A stretch of 64,000 nt of DNA, taken from the NCBI GenBank assembly GCA_905181635.1, contig CAJIYM010000003.1, positions 62,001 to 126,000 of the forward strand, in the 5' to 3' direction. Below, one piece after another: positions 7,865-17,346 of the stretch. The notes under the pieces were generated by a model that had not been told where the DNA came from, made no database searches, and was given only the letters and a program-made list of their open reading frames with translations. Within the stretch, counting starts at the first letter, position 1. Each line of letters starts with the position of its first letter. Source of the stretch: an uncultured Flavobacteriales bacterium. Lineage in GTDB: Bacteria > Bacteroidota > Bacteroidia > Flavobacteriales > BACL11. Made by a program: the position numbers and the translations under genes.

Positions 7865-10261
7865 ATGCAGGAAAACCAATCACCTCAAGAAGAAACAATT
7901 GACATAAAAGCACTCATTCTAAAATATGCTCAGTATTGGTATGTATTTATAATATCGATTTTATTTTTTGGCTGCATTGCTTTTTTAAACAACCGATATA
8001 CAGTGCCTGAATATAGTGTGTCAACGACTCTTTTAATAAGAGACGACAATAACACTCAATTGGGTGCTGAAAACCTATTAGAAGGATTAGAGTTGTTTAG
8101 TGGGAAAAAGAATTTAAAGAATGAAATTGTAATACTTAGATCATATAGTCTTTTTAATAAAGTAATAGAGGAACTTAATCTTGGTATTTCATACTATCAA
8201 CACGGTTTTTTGCAAACAAATGAGCTATTTGGGACATCACCATTTGAAGTAGAGGTTGACTCTTCTCACATTCAGCTTACTGGACTTAATTTTCAAATTA
8301 TTTCTTTGAACAATGAAGAATTTACACTTTCAGTATCAGCAAGTGATCAGTTCCCTTATAACATTTTAAGTGGAAGACTTGAAAAATCTTTAACAGCAGA
8401 TTTAGATATTGAAAAAAAATATGCTTTTAACTCAGTTATAGAAACAGAATTTTTCTCTTTTAAAGTAAATAAATCAATTCATTTTAATTTAGAAAAAATT
8501 ATTGCAAGTGAGAAATATTTTTCTTTTAAATTTCATCAAATAGATAAATTAGCAAACAAACTCATTGAAGAAGTAATTATTAACCCTATAAATAAAGAAA
8601 CCTCAATACTTAAACTAAACTTAAGAGAAAGAAATCCCAGAAAAAGTATTCATATTTTAAATAAAATAACTGAAATTTATATTAGAGGTGGATTAAATGA
8701 GAAAAACTTAATGGCTATAAATACCATTCATTTTATTGATGATCAATTGACAATTATTCAAGATTCTTTATCTCAAATTGAAAGTAAATTAGAGTTATTT
8801 AAAACCAAACATCCAAATTTAGAAATAGTTGACAAAGAATATGGAACTTATTTTCAAAAACAAAAGTTAGATAATTCATTATCAGAGCAGTCAGTAAACA
8901 TTAAGTACTATAAATCACTACTCTCATACTTGAAAAATGAGAAAAATACAAATAGTATTGTCTCACCTACATCTATGGGCATAAGTAACCCTGAACTAAA
9001 TAACCTAATTAACCAATTATTACAATTGTATGCTAAAAAAGGGGAATTACAACTAACAACTACTAACAAAAACCCTAACTATATAGCTATTTTATCACAA
9101 ATAAATCATACTAAAAAAACAATTATAGAAAATGTAAATAATCTTATATCATCAGCTTCAATTTATGAAGTAGATTTAATTGATAGGATTACAACTTTTG
9201 ATAAAAAAATCAACAAACTACCAGAAGCTGAAAAAGATTATCTTATTCTAAGAAGGGAGTACGAATACAATGAACAAACTGCTATTTATTTGCAACAAAA
9301 AAGATATGAAGCATCATTAGCCAGAGCAGGTACAGAATCAGACCATAAAGTAATTGACTTTGCAAGGCTAGATAGTGAGGAACCAATAAGTCCAAGAAAA
9401 AGTTTAACTTATTTTATTTCAATACTCATTGGTTTACTATTACCTCTTACCATTATATCATTAAGAGATTTTTTTAGTGATACCATAAAAAGTAAATCTG
9501 ATTTAATAAACAGTACAAACATCCCTATACTTGGACTTGTAGGGCATAGTGATAACGCAAGAAGCTTAGTTGTTCCAAATGCATCTAAATCAATTATTGC
9601 AGAATCTTTCCGAGCTCTAAGAACAAACATACAGTATTTAGCCGCTGATAAACAAAAAAAAATAATTACAGTTACTTCTTCAATTGGAGGAGAAGGTAAA
9701 ACATTTACTACTATGAATCTAGCAGCTATTTTTGCTCTTTCTGGTCACAAAACAGTTCTTATTGGAGGAGATTTAAGAAAACCAAAATTGCATGAGGACT
9801 TTAAAGTTAACACTTCAAAAGGACTAAGTAGTTACCTTATTAATAAATCAAATTTGTCAGAAGTAATTGAAAAAACTGATATTGATACACTTGATGTTAT
9901 CGCTTCAGGACCTACTCCACCAAACCCAGCTGAACTTTTAGACAGCAAGAAAATGAAAGATTTAATAATAGATTTAAACAAAACATATGATTATGTAATT
10001 ATTGACACCCCACCTATTGGTTTAGTTACTGACGGAGTTATATTGATGCAAAATGCAGACGTAAACCTTTATGTAGTAAGGCATAATTACTCAAAGTCAG
10101 GAGCGCTTAATGTAATCAACAACTTATATCAACAAAAACAAGTAAAAAATGTTCACATCATTATAAATGACTTTAAACATACCTCTTCTGGTTATGGATA
10201 CGGATACGGATATGGATACGGATCTTCTGGATACGGTTACTATGAAAATGAAGAGGATTAA
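7865..10261 (+). CDS. Polysaccharide co-polymerase with BY-kinase domain (Wzc-like tyrosine autokinase)
   Basis: 798 residues. The N-terminal Wzz domain has a first transmembrane helix near residues 25-47, then a long periplasmic coiled-coil region and a second helix near 515-535. The cytoplasmic BY-kinase domain has the Walker A region TSSIGGEGKTFTTMNLA, Walker A' (LIGGDLRKPKLH) and Walker B (YVIIDTPPIGL). The tail is a tyrosine cluster of repeated Gly-Tyr pairs ending ENEED, the autophosphorylation site used to cycle chain-length control. It is co-transcribed with the export lipoprotein. The tail is encoded by a hexanucleotide repeat, noted separately. Confidence 0.94.
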   Translation: MQENQSPQEETIDIKALILKYAQYWYVFIISILFFGCIAFLNNRYTVPEYSVSTTLLIRDDNNTQLGAENLLEGLELFSGKKNLKNEIVILRSYSLFNKVIEELNLGISYYQHGFLQTNELFGTSPFEVEVDSSHIQLTGLNFQIISLNNEEFTLSVSASDQFPYNILSGRLEKSLTADLDIEKKYAFNSVIETEFFSFKVNKSIHFNLEKIIASEKYFSFKFHQIDKLANKLIEEVIINPINKETSILKLNLRERNPRKSIHILNKITEIYIRGGLNEKNLMAINTIHFIDDQLTIIQDSLSQIESKLELFKTKHPNLEIVDKEYGTYFQKQKLDNSLSEQSVNIKYYKSLLSYLKNEKNTNSIVSPTSMGISNPELNNLINQLLQLYAKKGELQLTTTNKNPNYIAILSQINHTKKTIIENVNNLISSASIYEVDLIDRITTFDKKINKLPEAEKDYLILRREYEYNEQTAIYLQQKRYEASLARAGTESDHKVIDFARLDSEEPISPRKSLTYFISILIGLLLPLTIISLRDFFSDTIKSKSDLINSTNIPILGLVGHSDNARSLVVPNASKSIIAESFRALRTNIQYLAADKQKKIITVTSSIGGEGKTFTTMNLAAIFALSGHKTVLIGGDLRKPKLHEDFKVNTSKGLSSYLINKSNLSEVIEKTDIDTLDVIASGPTPPNPAELLDSKKMKDLIIDLNKTYDYVIIDTPPIGLVTDGVILMQNADVNLYVVRHNYSKSGALNVINNLYQQKQVKNVHIIINDFKHTSSGYGYGYGYGYGSSGYGYYENEED
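10190..10243 (+). repeat. In-frame GGNTAY hexanucleotide repeat encoding the tyrosine tail
   Basis: Consecutive Gly-Tyr codon pairs (GGT TAT, GGA TAC, GGA TAC, GGA TAT, GGA TAC) are followed after two serines by further Gly-Tyr codons. The unit is six bases, so slippage would change the number of tyrosines without breaking the frame. Confidence 0.85.
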
Positions 10262-10357
10262 CACTTAAACAACAATCTAAAGTAGAATGAAAAATAATTG
10301 GTATTATTCTTTTTATAATTATTTTATTTTTATCAGTTCTACAGAAAAATTATAAAC

Positions 10358-11566
10358 ATGAGCAATAAAAAAGGAAAACCAGCAAATAAAATACAAGATC
10401 TACAGTTTTTTGGTGAATATGGAGGTGTAAATCCATCCATAGCAGATTCATCAACATTTACCTATTTAGCAGGGAAAACTATGGGAGATGTTTTTGAGGG
10501 GACACAAGAAGGATGTTATCTTTATTCTCGTCATACAAACCCGTCTACATCATATTTAGGGCAAGCAATTGCCGAAATGGAGTATACTAAAGGCGCTATC
10601 CTTTCAGGATCAGGAATGGGAGCTATTACTACAACTCTTTTGCAATTATGTAGTTCTGGAGACGAAATAATTAGTAGCCGTACAATTTATGGTGGTACTT
10701 ACGCTTTTATGAAAAACTATTTACCAAAATTTAACATTAAAACAACTTTTGTAAATACAACAAAGCTTGAAGAAATTCAAGCTGCAATAACTAAAAACAC
10801 AAAAGTAATTTATTGCGAAACTATGAGCAATCCTTTACTTGAGGTTTCTGATATTAATGCAATTTCAGAAGTTGCCAAGAAAAATGGAATTAAATTTGTG
10901 GTTGATAACACTTTTACTCCTATGATTTTTTCTCCTTCAAAAATGGGTGCTGATGTTGTCATTCATTCCTTAACAAAGTTTATTAATGGCACGTCTGATA
11001 CAGTTGGCGGAGTTGTTTGTTCTGATGAAGACTTTATTGCTAGCATGATTGATGTAAATTCAGGAAGTGCTATGTTACTTGGTCCTGTAATGGATTCTAT
11101 TCGTGCTTCAAGCATCCTTAAAAACACACGTACTTTACACTTAAGAATGAAAAAACATTCTGAAAATGCTATGTACTTATCAAATGCTTTCAAAAAAGAT
11201 GGGCTCAGAATAATTTACCCTGGATTAGAGGAGCATCCTCAACATGAAATGATGAAGAATTGCATGAACGATGGTTTTGGTTTTGGCGGTATGCTTGTTA
11301 TAGACACTAAAACTAAAGAGAAAGGTAATGCACTTATGGAAGAAATGCAAAACAGTAACTTAGGTTATTTAGCTGTAAGTTTAGGGTTCTACAAAACATT
11401 ATTCTCTGCACCTGGATTATCTACTTCGTCTGAAATTCCAGAAGAAGAAAGAAAAACAATGGGGCTTTCTGATGGCTTAGTACGTATTTCAATTGGATTA
11501 GATAATGATATTGAAAGAACCTACAATACTATGGTTGACTGCATGAAAAAAGTAGGTGTCCTCTAA
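10358..11566 (+). CDS. Cys/Met metabolism PLP enzyme (methionine gamma-lyase-like)
   Basis: 402 residues, fold-type I PLP enzyme of the trans-sulfuration family. The PLP lysine is K207 in HSLTKFING, and YSRHTNPS and the aspartate in VVDNT are the usual cofactor contacts. Overall sequence and context suggest methionine or cystathionine gamma-lyase. The loop that reads Y-G-C in characterised methionine gamma-lyases reads Y111-G-G here, so the substrate-contacting cysteine is replaced by glycine; cystathionine lyase or another beta/gamma-elimination is therefore possible. An NhaC-type carrier follows 44 bases downstream. Confidence 0.82.
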   Translation: MSNKKGKPANKIQDLQFFGEYGGVNPSIADSSTFTYLAGKTMGDVFEGTQEGCYLYSRHTNPSTSYLGQAIAEMEYTKGAILSGSGMGAITTTLLQLCSSGDEIISSRTIYGGTYAFMKNYLPKFNIKTTFVNTTKLEEIQAAITKNTKVIYCETMSNPLLEVSDINAISEVAKKNGIKFVVDNTFTPMIFSPSKMGADVVIHSLTKFINGTSDTVGGVVCSDEDFIASMIDVNSGSAMLLGPVMDSIRASSILKNTRTLHLRMKKHSENAMYLSNAFKKDGLRIIYPGLEEHPQHEMMKNCMNDGFGFGGMLVIDTKTKEKGNALMEEMQNSNLGYLAVSLGFYKTLFSAPGLSTSSEIPEEERKTMGLSDGLVRISIGLDNDIERTYNTMVDCMKKVGVL

Positions 11567-11610
11567 AAAATACTTTTTTATCTTTACAAATCTAATTCTA
11601 AACATTTAAG

Positions 11611-13077
11611 ATGACTGATAACAAGATTCCTTATTTACTAGCATTATGCCCAATTCTACTGCTTATAATATTACTTAGTGTTAATGTAGTTATATATGAC
11701 AATGCTATCGGAGGATCTAATCAATTAGCATTATTGTTTTCAGGATCATTAGCAGCTATAATTGGAATTCTCTACGGAAGTAAATGGAAAGGCATTATTG
11801 AAGGAATTAGCAATAGTATTAAATCCATAGTACCTGCTATTATTATGCTACTACTTATTGGTTCATTAGCTGGTACTTGGTTAATATCTGGAGTTATTCC
11901 AACAATGATTTATTATGGTTTAAAAATTATAAATCCAACAATTTTTCTATTTGCTACAGCAATAATTACAGCTATTGTATCACTTTCAACAGGAAGTTCT
12001 TGGAGCACTATAGCAACTGTAGGAATAGCTCTTTTAGGAATTGGCACAGCTATAGGATTACCATTAGGATTAATTGGTGGATCTATTATTTCTGGGGCAT
12101 ACTTTGGAGATAAAATGTCTCCATTATCAGAAACAACTAATATGGCTGCTGCAATAAGTGGGGTAGATTTATTTGATCACATAAAATATATGATGTATAC
12201 TACCATTCCCTCATTTATAATCACTTTAATCTTATTTTTAGTAATAGGATTCTATTTTCCAACTGATGTCTCATCAGAACAAATTGAACAAGCTTTAGCT
12301 ATTATTTCTAATAAATTTTTCATTAGCCCATGGTTATTTTCCGTTCCTATTTTAGTAATTGCAATGATCATAAAAAAGGTACAAGCTATTCCTGCACTTT
12401 TTTTTGGCACTTTATTAGGCGGTATATTTGCAATATTATTTCAGCCAGAAATAGTTTTAGAAGTATCAGGATCATCAATAGACAGCATCAGTTCTTATTA
12501 TATGGGTGTTCTAAATGCTATGATTGGAGATATTAACTTCTCTGAAGTAAATTCAAGCATAAATGACGTATTTAATGTGGCAGCAGCAGATAGGTCAGAC
12601 TTACTAAAATCTGGTGGAATGTATGGAATGCTTAATACACTACTACTTATATTTTGTGCTATGACATTCAGTGGATCAGTAGAGGCAACTGGATTATTAT
12701 CAAGAATAGCTGAACCAATTGTAAAATATGCTCAAAATACAGGAAGTCTAATAGCAACTACAGCTTGTACTTGTATTTTCTTTAACGTAACTACTTCCGA
12801 TCAATATATGAGCCTTGTAGTGCCTGGACGTATGTTCGCAGATACTTATAAAGAAAAAGGGTTAGCCGCTGAAAATCTTAGTAGAACATTAGAAGATAGT
12901 GGAACTGTTACTTCAGTTCTTATCCCATGGAATTCTTGTGGAGCTACACAATCAGCAATATTAGGTGTAGCAACCTTAGCATATTTACCTTTCTGTTTTT
13001 TTAATATTATTTCGCCATTAATGACAATTGCTTATGGTTATTTTGGAATTAAAATTAAGAAAACTTATTCTGCGTAA
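11611..13077 (+). CDS. NhaC-family Na+/H+ antiporter or Na+-coupled amino-acid carrier
   Basis: A 488-residue polytopic protein with roughly eleven to thirteen hydrophobic segments. Family signatures seen include STGSSWSTIATVGIALLGIG and GAYFGDKMSPLSETTN, typical of COG1757 NhaC proteins. Known relatives exchange Na+/H+ or malate/lactate, and one branch (MetT-like) has been linked to methionine uptake. Placement directly after a methionine gamma-lyase-like gene on the same strand makes sulfur amino-acid transport a reasonable inference, but antiport cannot be excluded. A TATCTTTA sequence at 11580-11587 could serve as a separate weak promoter. Confidence 0.85.
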   Translation: MTDNKIPYLLALCPILLLIILLSVNVVIYDNAIGGSNQLALLFSGSLAAIIGILYGSKWKGIIEGISNSIKSIVPAIIMLLLIGSLAGTWLISGVIPTMIYYGLKIINPTIFLFATAIITAIVSLSTGSSWSTIATVGIALLGIGTAIGLPLGLIGGSIISGAYFGDKMSPLSETTNMAAAISGVDLFDHIKYMMYTTIPSFIITLILFLVIGFYFPTDVSSEQIEQALAIISNKFFISPWLFSVPILVIAMIIKKVQAIPALFFGTLLGGIFAILFQPEIVLEVSGSSIDSISSYYMGVLNAMIGDINFSEVNSSINDVFNVAAADRSDLLKSGGMYGMLNTLLLIFCAMTFSGSVEATGLLSRIAEPIVKYAQNTGSLIATTACTCIFFNVTTSDQYMSLVVPGRMFADTYKEKGLAAENLSRTLEDSGTVTSVLIPWNSCGATQSAILGVATLAYLPFCFFNIISPLMTIAYGYFGIKIKKTYSA

Positions 13078-13087
13078 AACATAACAC

Positions 13088-14221
13088 TTAATTAAAAAGA
13101 CATTTTAGCTTTTCAATTACGTAATCAATCTCATCCTTTGTATTATATTTACTAAAAGAAAAACGAACTCCTGGACGCTTACTATCAGGTGCAATACCCA
13201 AAAGAACATGAGATCCTATATCACTACCTGAAGAACAAGCAGAACCACTACTACAAGCAATACCCATAATATCTAGATTAAATAATAGCATTTCTGCCAT
13301 ATCGGTTTCTGGAAAGCTACAACTTAACAATGTATATAAACTATTATCTAAATCTTTACATTTTCCATAAAACTGAACATCTTTAATTGCTGACTGCAAT
13401 TGATCTATCATGTACTGCTTTAATCCTTTGATAAATACAACTTCTTTTTCCAAATTCTTATAAGCCATTTCCATAGCCATAGCCATAGCAGAAATTCCGT
13501 AAACATTTTCAGTTCCTGCGCGCATATTTCTTTCTTGACCACCACCTCTTAGAAAAGGTTTTATTTGCATGTCTTCTGAAACATATATAAAACCAACACC
13601 TTTTGGACCGTGAAATTTATGTGCTGAAGCAGTTATAAAATCAATATTTAATTCTTGCATATTAAAAGGAAAGTGTGCAATAGTCTGTACAGTATCTGAA
13701 TGAAAAATGGCATTATAATGCCTGCAAATATCTCCAATTTGTTTGATATCCTGTATAGTTCCAATTTCATTATTTGCATGCATTATAGACACAAATGTCC
13801 TATCGTTATCTTTTAATAACTCTTTTAAGTGAGCAAGCGAAATCTCTCCATTTTCATCTATATTAATATAAGATAGTTTTATCTTTCCTGCAGCTGCTAA
13901 ATCTTCCAAAGGCAACAAAACAGCCAGATGAGAAATTTTTGAAGTAATTGCATGCCTAATGTTATTATCATTTATTCCACACTTAATTGCCATGTTGTCA
14001 GCTTCAGTTCCTCCTGAAGTAAAAAATATTGAACCAGGTGATGTATTAAGTAAATTAGCAATAGTTTTACGTGCATTTTCAACCACTATTTTCGACTCTC
14101 TACCAAAGGAATGTACAGAAGATGGATTAGCATAAGTTGTCTTCATCATTTCAGTCATCATTTCAATAATTTCTGGCGCTATTGGTGTAGTTGAAGCATT
14201 ATCTAAATAGACTCTTTTCAT
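13088..14221 (-). CDS. Cysteine desulfurase (IscS/NifS-like)
   Basis: 377 residues, class V aminotransferase fold. Visible: VYLDNASTTP at the N-terminus, the PLP lysine in ITASAHKFHGPKGVGF, GGGQERNMRAGTEN, and the catalytic cysteine loop GIACSSGSACSSGS. It takes sulfur from L-cysteine and forms an enzyme persulfide for Fe-S clusters and tRNA thiolation. The ATG overlaps the glmM stop as TAATG. The only 10 bases between this gene and the convergent NhaC gene leave no room for a separate terminator. Confidence 0.93.
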   Translation of the reverse strand: MKRVYLDNASTTPIAPEIIEMMTEMMKTTYANPSSVHSFGRESKIVVENARKTIANLLNTSPGSIFFTSGGTEADNMAIKCGINDNNIRHAITSKISHLAVLLPLEDLAAAGKIKLSYINIDENGEISLAHLKELLKDNDRTFVSIMHANNEIGTIQDIKQIGDICRHYNAIFHSDTVQTIAHFPFNMQELNIDFITASAHKFHGPKGVGFIYVSEDMQIKPFLRGGGQERNMRAGTENVYGISAMAMAMEMAYKNLEKEVVFIKGLKQYMIDQLQSAIKDVQFYGKCKDLDNSLYTLLSCSFPETDMAEMLLFNLDIMGIACSSGSACSSGSDIGSHVLLGIAPDSKRPGVRFSFSKYNTKDEIDYVIEKLKCLFN

Positions 14222-15600
14222 TAAATAAATTTCTTAATTTCTTTAATCATATTTTCTGCTAAAGCATTTGCTTTATCTTCTCCTTTACTTTCTGCATATA
14301 CTCTAATAATAGGCTCAGTATTCGATTTCCTAAGGTGTATCCAACCTTCTTTAAAATCAATTTTCAACCCATCAATACTAGTGATTTTTTCTTTCTTATA
14401 TTTATCTTTTAAATCTGATAAAATTTTATCAACATTTATTTCAGGAGTTAATTGAATTTTATTTTTTGAAATAAAATAATTAGGATACGAATCTCTCAAT
14501 TCTCTAACTGATATCTTTCGTTCAGCTAATTGTGTTAGGAATAAAGCAATTCCTATCAAGGCATCTCTACCATAATGCATCTCAGGATAAATAACCCCTC
14601 CATTTCCTTCTCCTCCAATAATGGAATTAGTTGCTTTCATCTTTTCTACTACATTTACTTCTCCAACTGCTGAGGCCTGATAACTTCCATTATGCTTATT
14701 TGTAATATCCCTTAAAGCTCTAGTTGATGAAAGATTAGAAACTGTATTGCCTGGCGTTTTACTTAAAACATAATCTGCCACTGCAACTAAAGTATATTCT
14801 TCCCCAAACATTGTCCCATCTTCACAAACCATGGCTAACCTATCTACATCAGGATCCACTACGATTCCAAAATCAGCACCTTCACGAACTACCAACTTTG
14901 ATATTTCCATCAAATTCTCTGGTAAGGGCTCAGGATTATGCGGAAAATGTCCATTAGGATCACAAAATAATTTAATACACTCCACTCCCATTTTTTCTAG
15001 TAAATTAGGAACCATAAAACCTCCTGTTGAATTTACAGCATCTACAACAACTTTAAAGCCTGCTGATTTTACCAAATCAACATTTACTAGATCCAATTTC
15101 AGAATTTCTGCAATATGTTTATCATTAAAGCTATCATCAAAAGTGTAATCTCCTAAATCATCTACCTCTGAAAATGTAAAATCATCTTTTTCAGCTAAAT
15201 TTAAAATATACTCTCCATCAGCTGCTGATAAAAATTCGCCTTTAGAGTTTAATAATTTCAAAGCATTCCATTCTTTGGGGTTATGGCTAGCTGTTATTAT
15301 GATTCCACCTGCACTTTTATTCAATTGAACTGCAACCTCAATACTAGGGGTTGTCGAAAGGCCTACATCCAAAACATCAAAACCACAACCGATTAAAGTT
15401 CCTGAGACAATATTACTTACCATCTCCCCAGAAATACGAGCATCACGACCAATAACTATCGTATTAGAGCTAAAACATTCATTTCTTATAAAAGAAGCAT
15501 AAGATGCGGTAAAACGCACAATATCCAAAGGAGTAAGTGCATCTCCAACTTTACCTCCAATTGTTCCTCTAATACCTGAAATTGATTTGATTAATGTCAT
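14221..15600 (-). CDS. glmM: Phosphoglucosamine mutase (GlmM-type)
   Basis: 459 residues, alpha-D-phosphohexomutase family. The catalytic serine is S105 in TASHNPKEWNALK, the Mg site is DPDVDRLAM, the sugar-binding loop is GEGNGG, and the C-terminal phosphate loop is RKSNTEPIIRVYAE. It converts glucosamine-6-phosphate to glucosamine-1-phosphate for UDP-GlcNAc, feeding peptidoglycan, LPS and also bacillithiol (via BshA). Phosphomannomutase activity is the main alternative. It has its own -7 motif 20 bases upstream and heads the transcript with the cysteine desulfurase. Confidence 0.9.
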   Translation of the reverse strand: MTLIKSISGIRGTIGGKVGDALTPLDIVRFTASYASFIRNECFSSNTIVIGRDARISGEMVSNIVSGTLIGCGFDVLDVGLSTTPSIEVAVQLNKSAGGIIITASHNPKEWNALKLLNSKGEFLSAADGEYILNLAEKDDFTFSEVDDLGDYTFDDSFNDKHIAEILKLDLVNVDLVKSAGFKVVVDAVNSTGGFMVPNLLEKMGVECIKLFCDPNGHFPHNPEPLPENLMEISKLVVREGADFGIVVDPDVDRLAMVCEDGTMFGEEYTLVAVADYVLSKTPGNTVSNLSSTRALRDITNKHNGSYQASAVGEVNVVEKMKATNSIIGGEGNGGVIYPEMHYGRDALIGIALFLTQLAERKISVRELRDSYPNYFISKNKIQLTPEINVDKILSDLKDKYKKEKITSIDGLKIDFKEGWIHLRKSNTEPIIRVYAESKGEDKANALAENMIKEIKKFI

Positions 15601-15619
15601 TTATTTTATTTTTGAGGAA

Positions 15620-15627
15620 CAAAACTA
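15620..15627 (-). promoter_or_regulatory. -7 promoter motif for glmM
   Basis: TAGTTTTG on the minus strand fits TAnnTTTG, 20 bases before the glmM ATG, and faces away from the comA promoter motif. Confidence 0.55.
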
Positions 15628-15659
15628 CATAATTAAATTAGTGTTCACTTAAGGATTAC

Positions 15660-15667
15660 TATCTTTG
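15660..15667 (+). promoter_or_regulatory. -7 promoter motif for the comA operon
   Basis: TATCTTTG on the plus strand, 18 bases before the ATG at 15686, is the same octamer seen upstream of the polysaccharide export genes. Confidence 0.6.
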
Positions 15668-15685
15668 TTTTTGATTTTATAAGCC

Positions 15686-16447
15686 ATGAAAGAAATATTA
15701 AAACAAATTCCCGAGAGAAGTCCAAAACCTAGAAAAATAGGATTAACAATGATGATGGATAAAGGACTTAGCATAAGAGAGGCTGAAAATTTTCTTGAAA
15801 CATGCTATGAACATACCGATATCGTTAAACTAGGATTTGGAACAAGTATCCTTACTCCAAATATTGCTGAAAAAATTAAATTGTATAAAGATAATGGGAT
15901 GCTTGTTTACCCAGGAGGCACACTTTTTGAGGCCTTTGCAATAAGAAATCAATTAGCAGATTATAAAAAATATCTTAACAAAACTGGATTAAATATGCTT
16001 GAGATATCAGACGGATCTATGTTTATGGATCACAAATTAAAATGTAGTTATATTCAGGAATTTGCCAAAGACTTTAAAGTAATTAGTGAAGTTGGTTCAA
16101 AAGATTCCAGTGTGGAAATAAGTTCTGAAAATTGGATAAAATGGATGAGAAATGAACTTGAGGCTGGTAGCTGGAAAGTAATTGCTGAGGCAAGAGAAGG
16201 AGGGAATGTTGGTGTTTTTGATGGAGATGGAGGGATAAAATCAGAACTAATTAAAGAGATCACGCAACATATTTCTGATTCAGATATATTATGGGAAGCA
16301 CCAAATAAAAATCAGCAAATTTGGTTTATTGAACAGTTTGGAGTAAATGTAAACTTAGGTAATATTTCTCCTAATAGCGTTATTCCTTTAGAATGCTTGC
16401 GTCTTGGACTAAGAGGAGATACATTTCATACCTTCTTAAAAAAATGA
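15686..16447 (+). CDS. comA: Phosphosulfolactate synthase (ComA family)
   Basis: 253 residues, TIM-barrel ComA family. The sequence RKIGLTMMMDKGLSIREAE, then VKLGFGTS, YPGGTLFE and EISDGSMFM are the expected family blocks. The enzyme adds sulfite to phosphoenolpyruvate to give phosphosulfolactate. In methanogens this starts coenzyme M synthesis; in Bacteroidota the product plausibly feeds sulfolactate or cysteate for sulfonolipids, which is inference here. It overlaps the downstream DUF368 gene as ATGA, so the two are translationally coupled. Confidence 0.9.
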   Translation: MKEILKQIPERSPKPRKIGLTMMMDKGLSIREAENFLETCYEHTDIVKLGFGTSILTPNIAEKIKLYKDNGMLVYPGGTLFEAFAIRNQLADYKKYLNKTGLNMLEISDGSMFMDHKLKCSYIQEFAKDFKVISEVGSKDSSVEISSENWIKWMRNELEAGSWKVIAEAREGGNVGVFDGDGGIKSELIKEITQHISDSDILWEAPNKNQQIWFIEQFGVNVNLGNISPNSVIPLECLRLGLRGDTFHTFLKK

Positions 16448-17346
16448 AGCACTTCTTTATACTTTTTATAAAAGGAATGAGTATGGGAATCGCCAATGTA
16501 ATTCCTGGAGTTTCAGGAGGAACAATTGCCTTAATAACGGGCATATATGAGGATTTAATAAATTCACTTAAATCATTCGACAATAAATCTTTAAAACTAA
16601 TTATATCAATTGATATTAAAGGGTTTATAAAACACACCAACTTATACTTTTTAATAGCAATTTTTGGAGGAAGTATTGTAAGTGTATTCAGTATTGCTAG
16701 CTTATTTAAATACTTATTTATTCACTATCCAATTCTAATTTGGGCGTTCTTTTTCGGACTTATTATTGCATCAATCTATTTTGTAGGGAAACGGATTACT
16801 AAATGGAATACTTCCACTGTCTTCAGCTTAGCAATAGGCGCTCTAATTGCTATATCGCTCAGCTTTGTAACGCCAGCTAGCGAAAATGATAATCTATTTT
16901 TTGTATTTATCTGTGGTATTATAGGTATAAGCGGAATGATGTTGCCAGGGCTATCAGGGTCTTTTATATTGATTCTAATGGGGAATTACGAATTACTCAT
17001 GGTTACAGCGATAACAGAACTTAATGTTATTTTATTAAGTATTTTCTTTCTAGGATCAGTATTTGGGCTTATTAGCTTTTCTCACATACTTTCCTGGGTA
17101 TTTAAGCATTACAAAAACCAAACACTTGCTCTACTTACAGGATTTATACTTGGATCATTAAGTATAATTTGGCCATGGAAAGAGGTAGCCGAAAGTATAA
17201 TCATAAAAGGAAAAGAAAAAATAATTGCCTACAACTGGTACTTTCCAAATGAACTAAATACAGAAACTATACTAGCCATTTTTCTTATCTTATCAGGAAT
17301 ATTAAGCGTATATACGCTAGAAAATTTTGCTGAACATAAAAAATAA
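16444..17346 (+). CDS. DUF368 family polyprenyl-phosphate transporter
   Basis: 300 residues counted from the ATG at 16444; a longer in-frame extension to 16393 lies within comA and is unlikely. The N-terminus has the family hallmark KGMSMGIANVIPGVSGGTIA, and a second related block MMLPGLSGSFILILMG gives the inverted-repeat structure. About eight membrane segments are visible. DUF368 proteins have been shown to recycle undecaprenyl phosphate across the cytoplasmic membrane (PopT). The stop codon directly abuts the aroE start. Confidence 0.9.
   Translation: MKHFFILFIKGMSMGIANVIPGVSGGTIALITGIYEDLINSLKSFDNKSLKLIISIDIKGFIKHTNLYFLIAIFGGSIVSVFSIASLFKYLFIHYPILIWAFFFGLIIASIYFVGKRITKWNTSTVFSLAIGALIAISLSFVTPASENDNLFFVFICGIIGISGMMLPGLSGSFILILMGNYELLMVTAITELNVILLSIFFLGSVFGLISFSHILSWVFKHYKNQTLALLTGFILGSLSIIWPWKEVAESIIIKGKEKIIAYNWYFPNELNTETILAIFLILSGILSVYTLENFAEHKK

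Noticed and set aside
10287-10355. A 22-codon ORF (MKNNWYYSFYN...) ending 2 bases before the gamma-lyase gene, a possible leader peptide
   Set aside because: Length and composition are expected by chance in such AT-rich DNA, no attenuator-like hairpins accompany it, and it has no run of Met or Cys codons that would fit regulation of the next gene.
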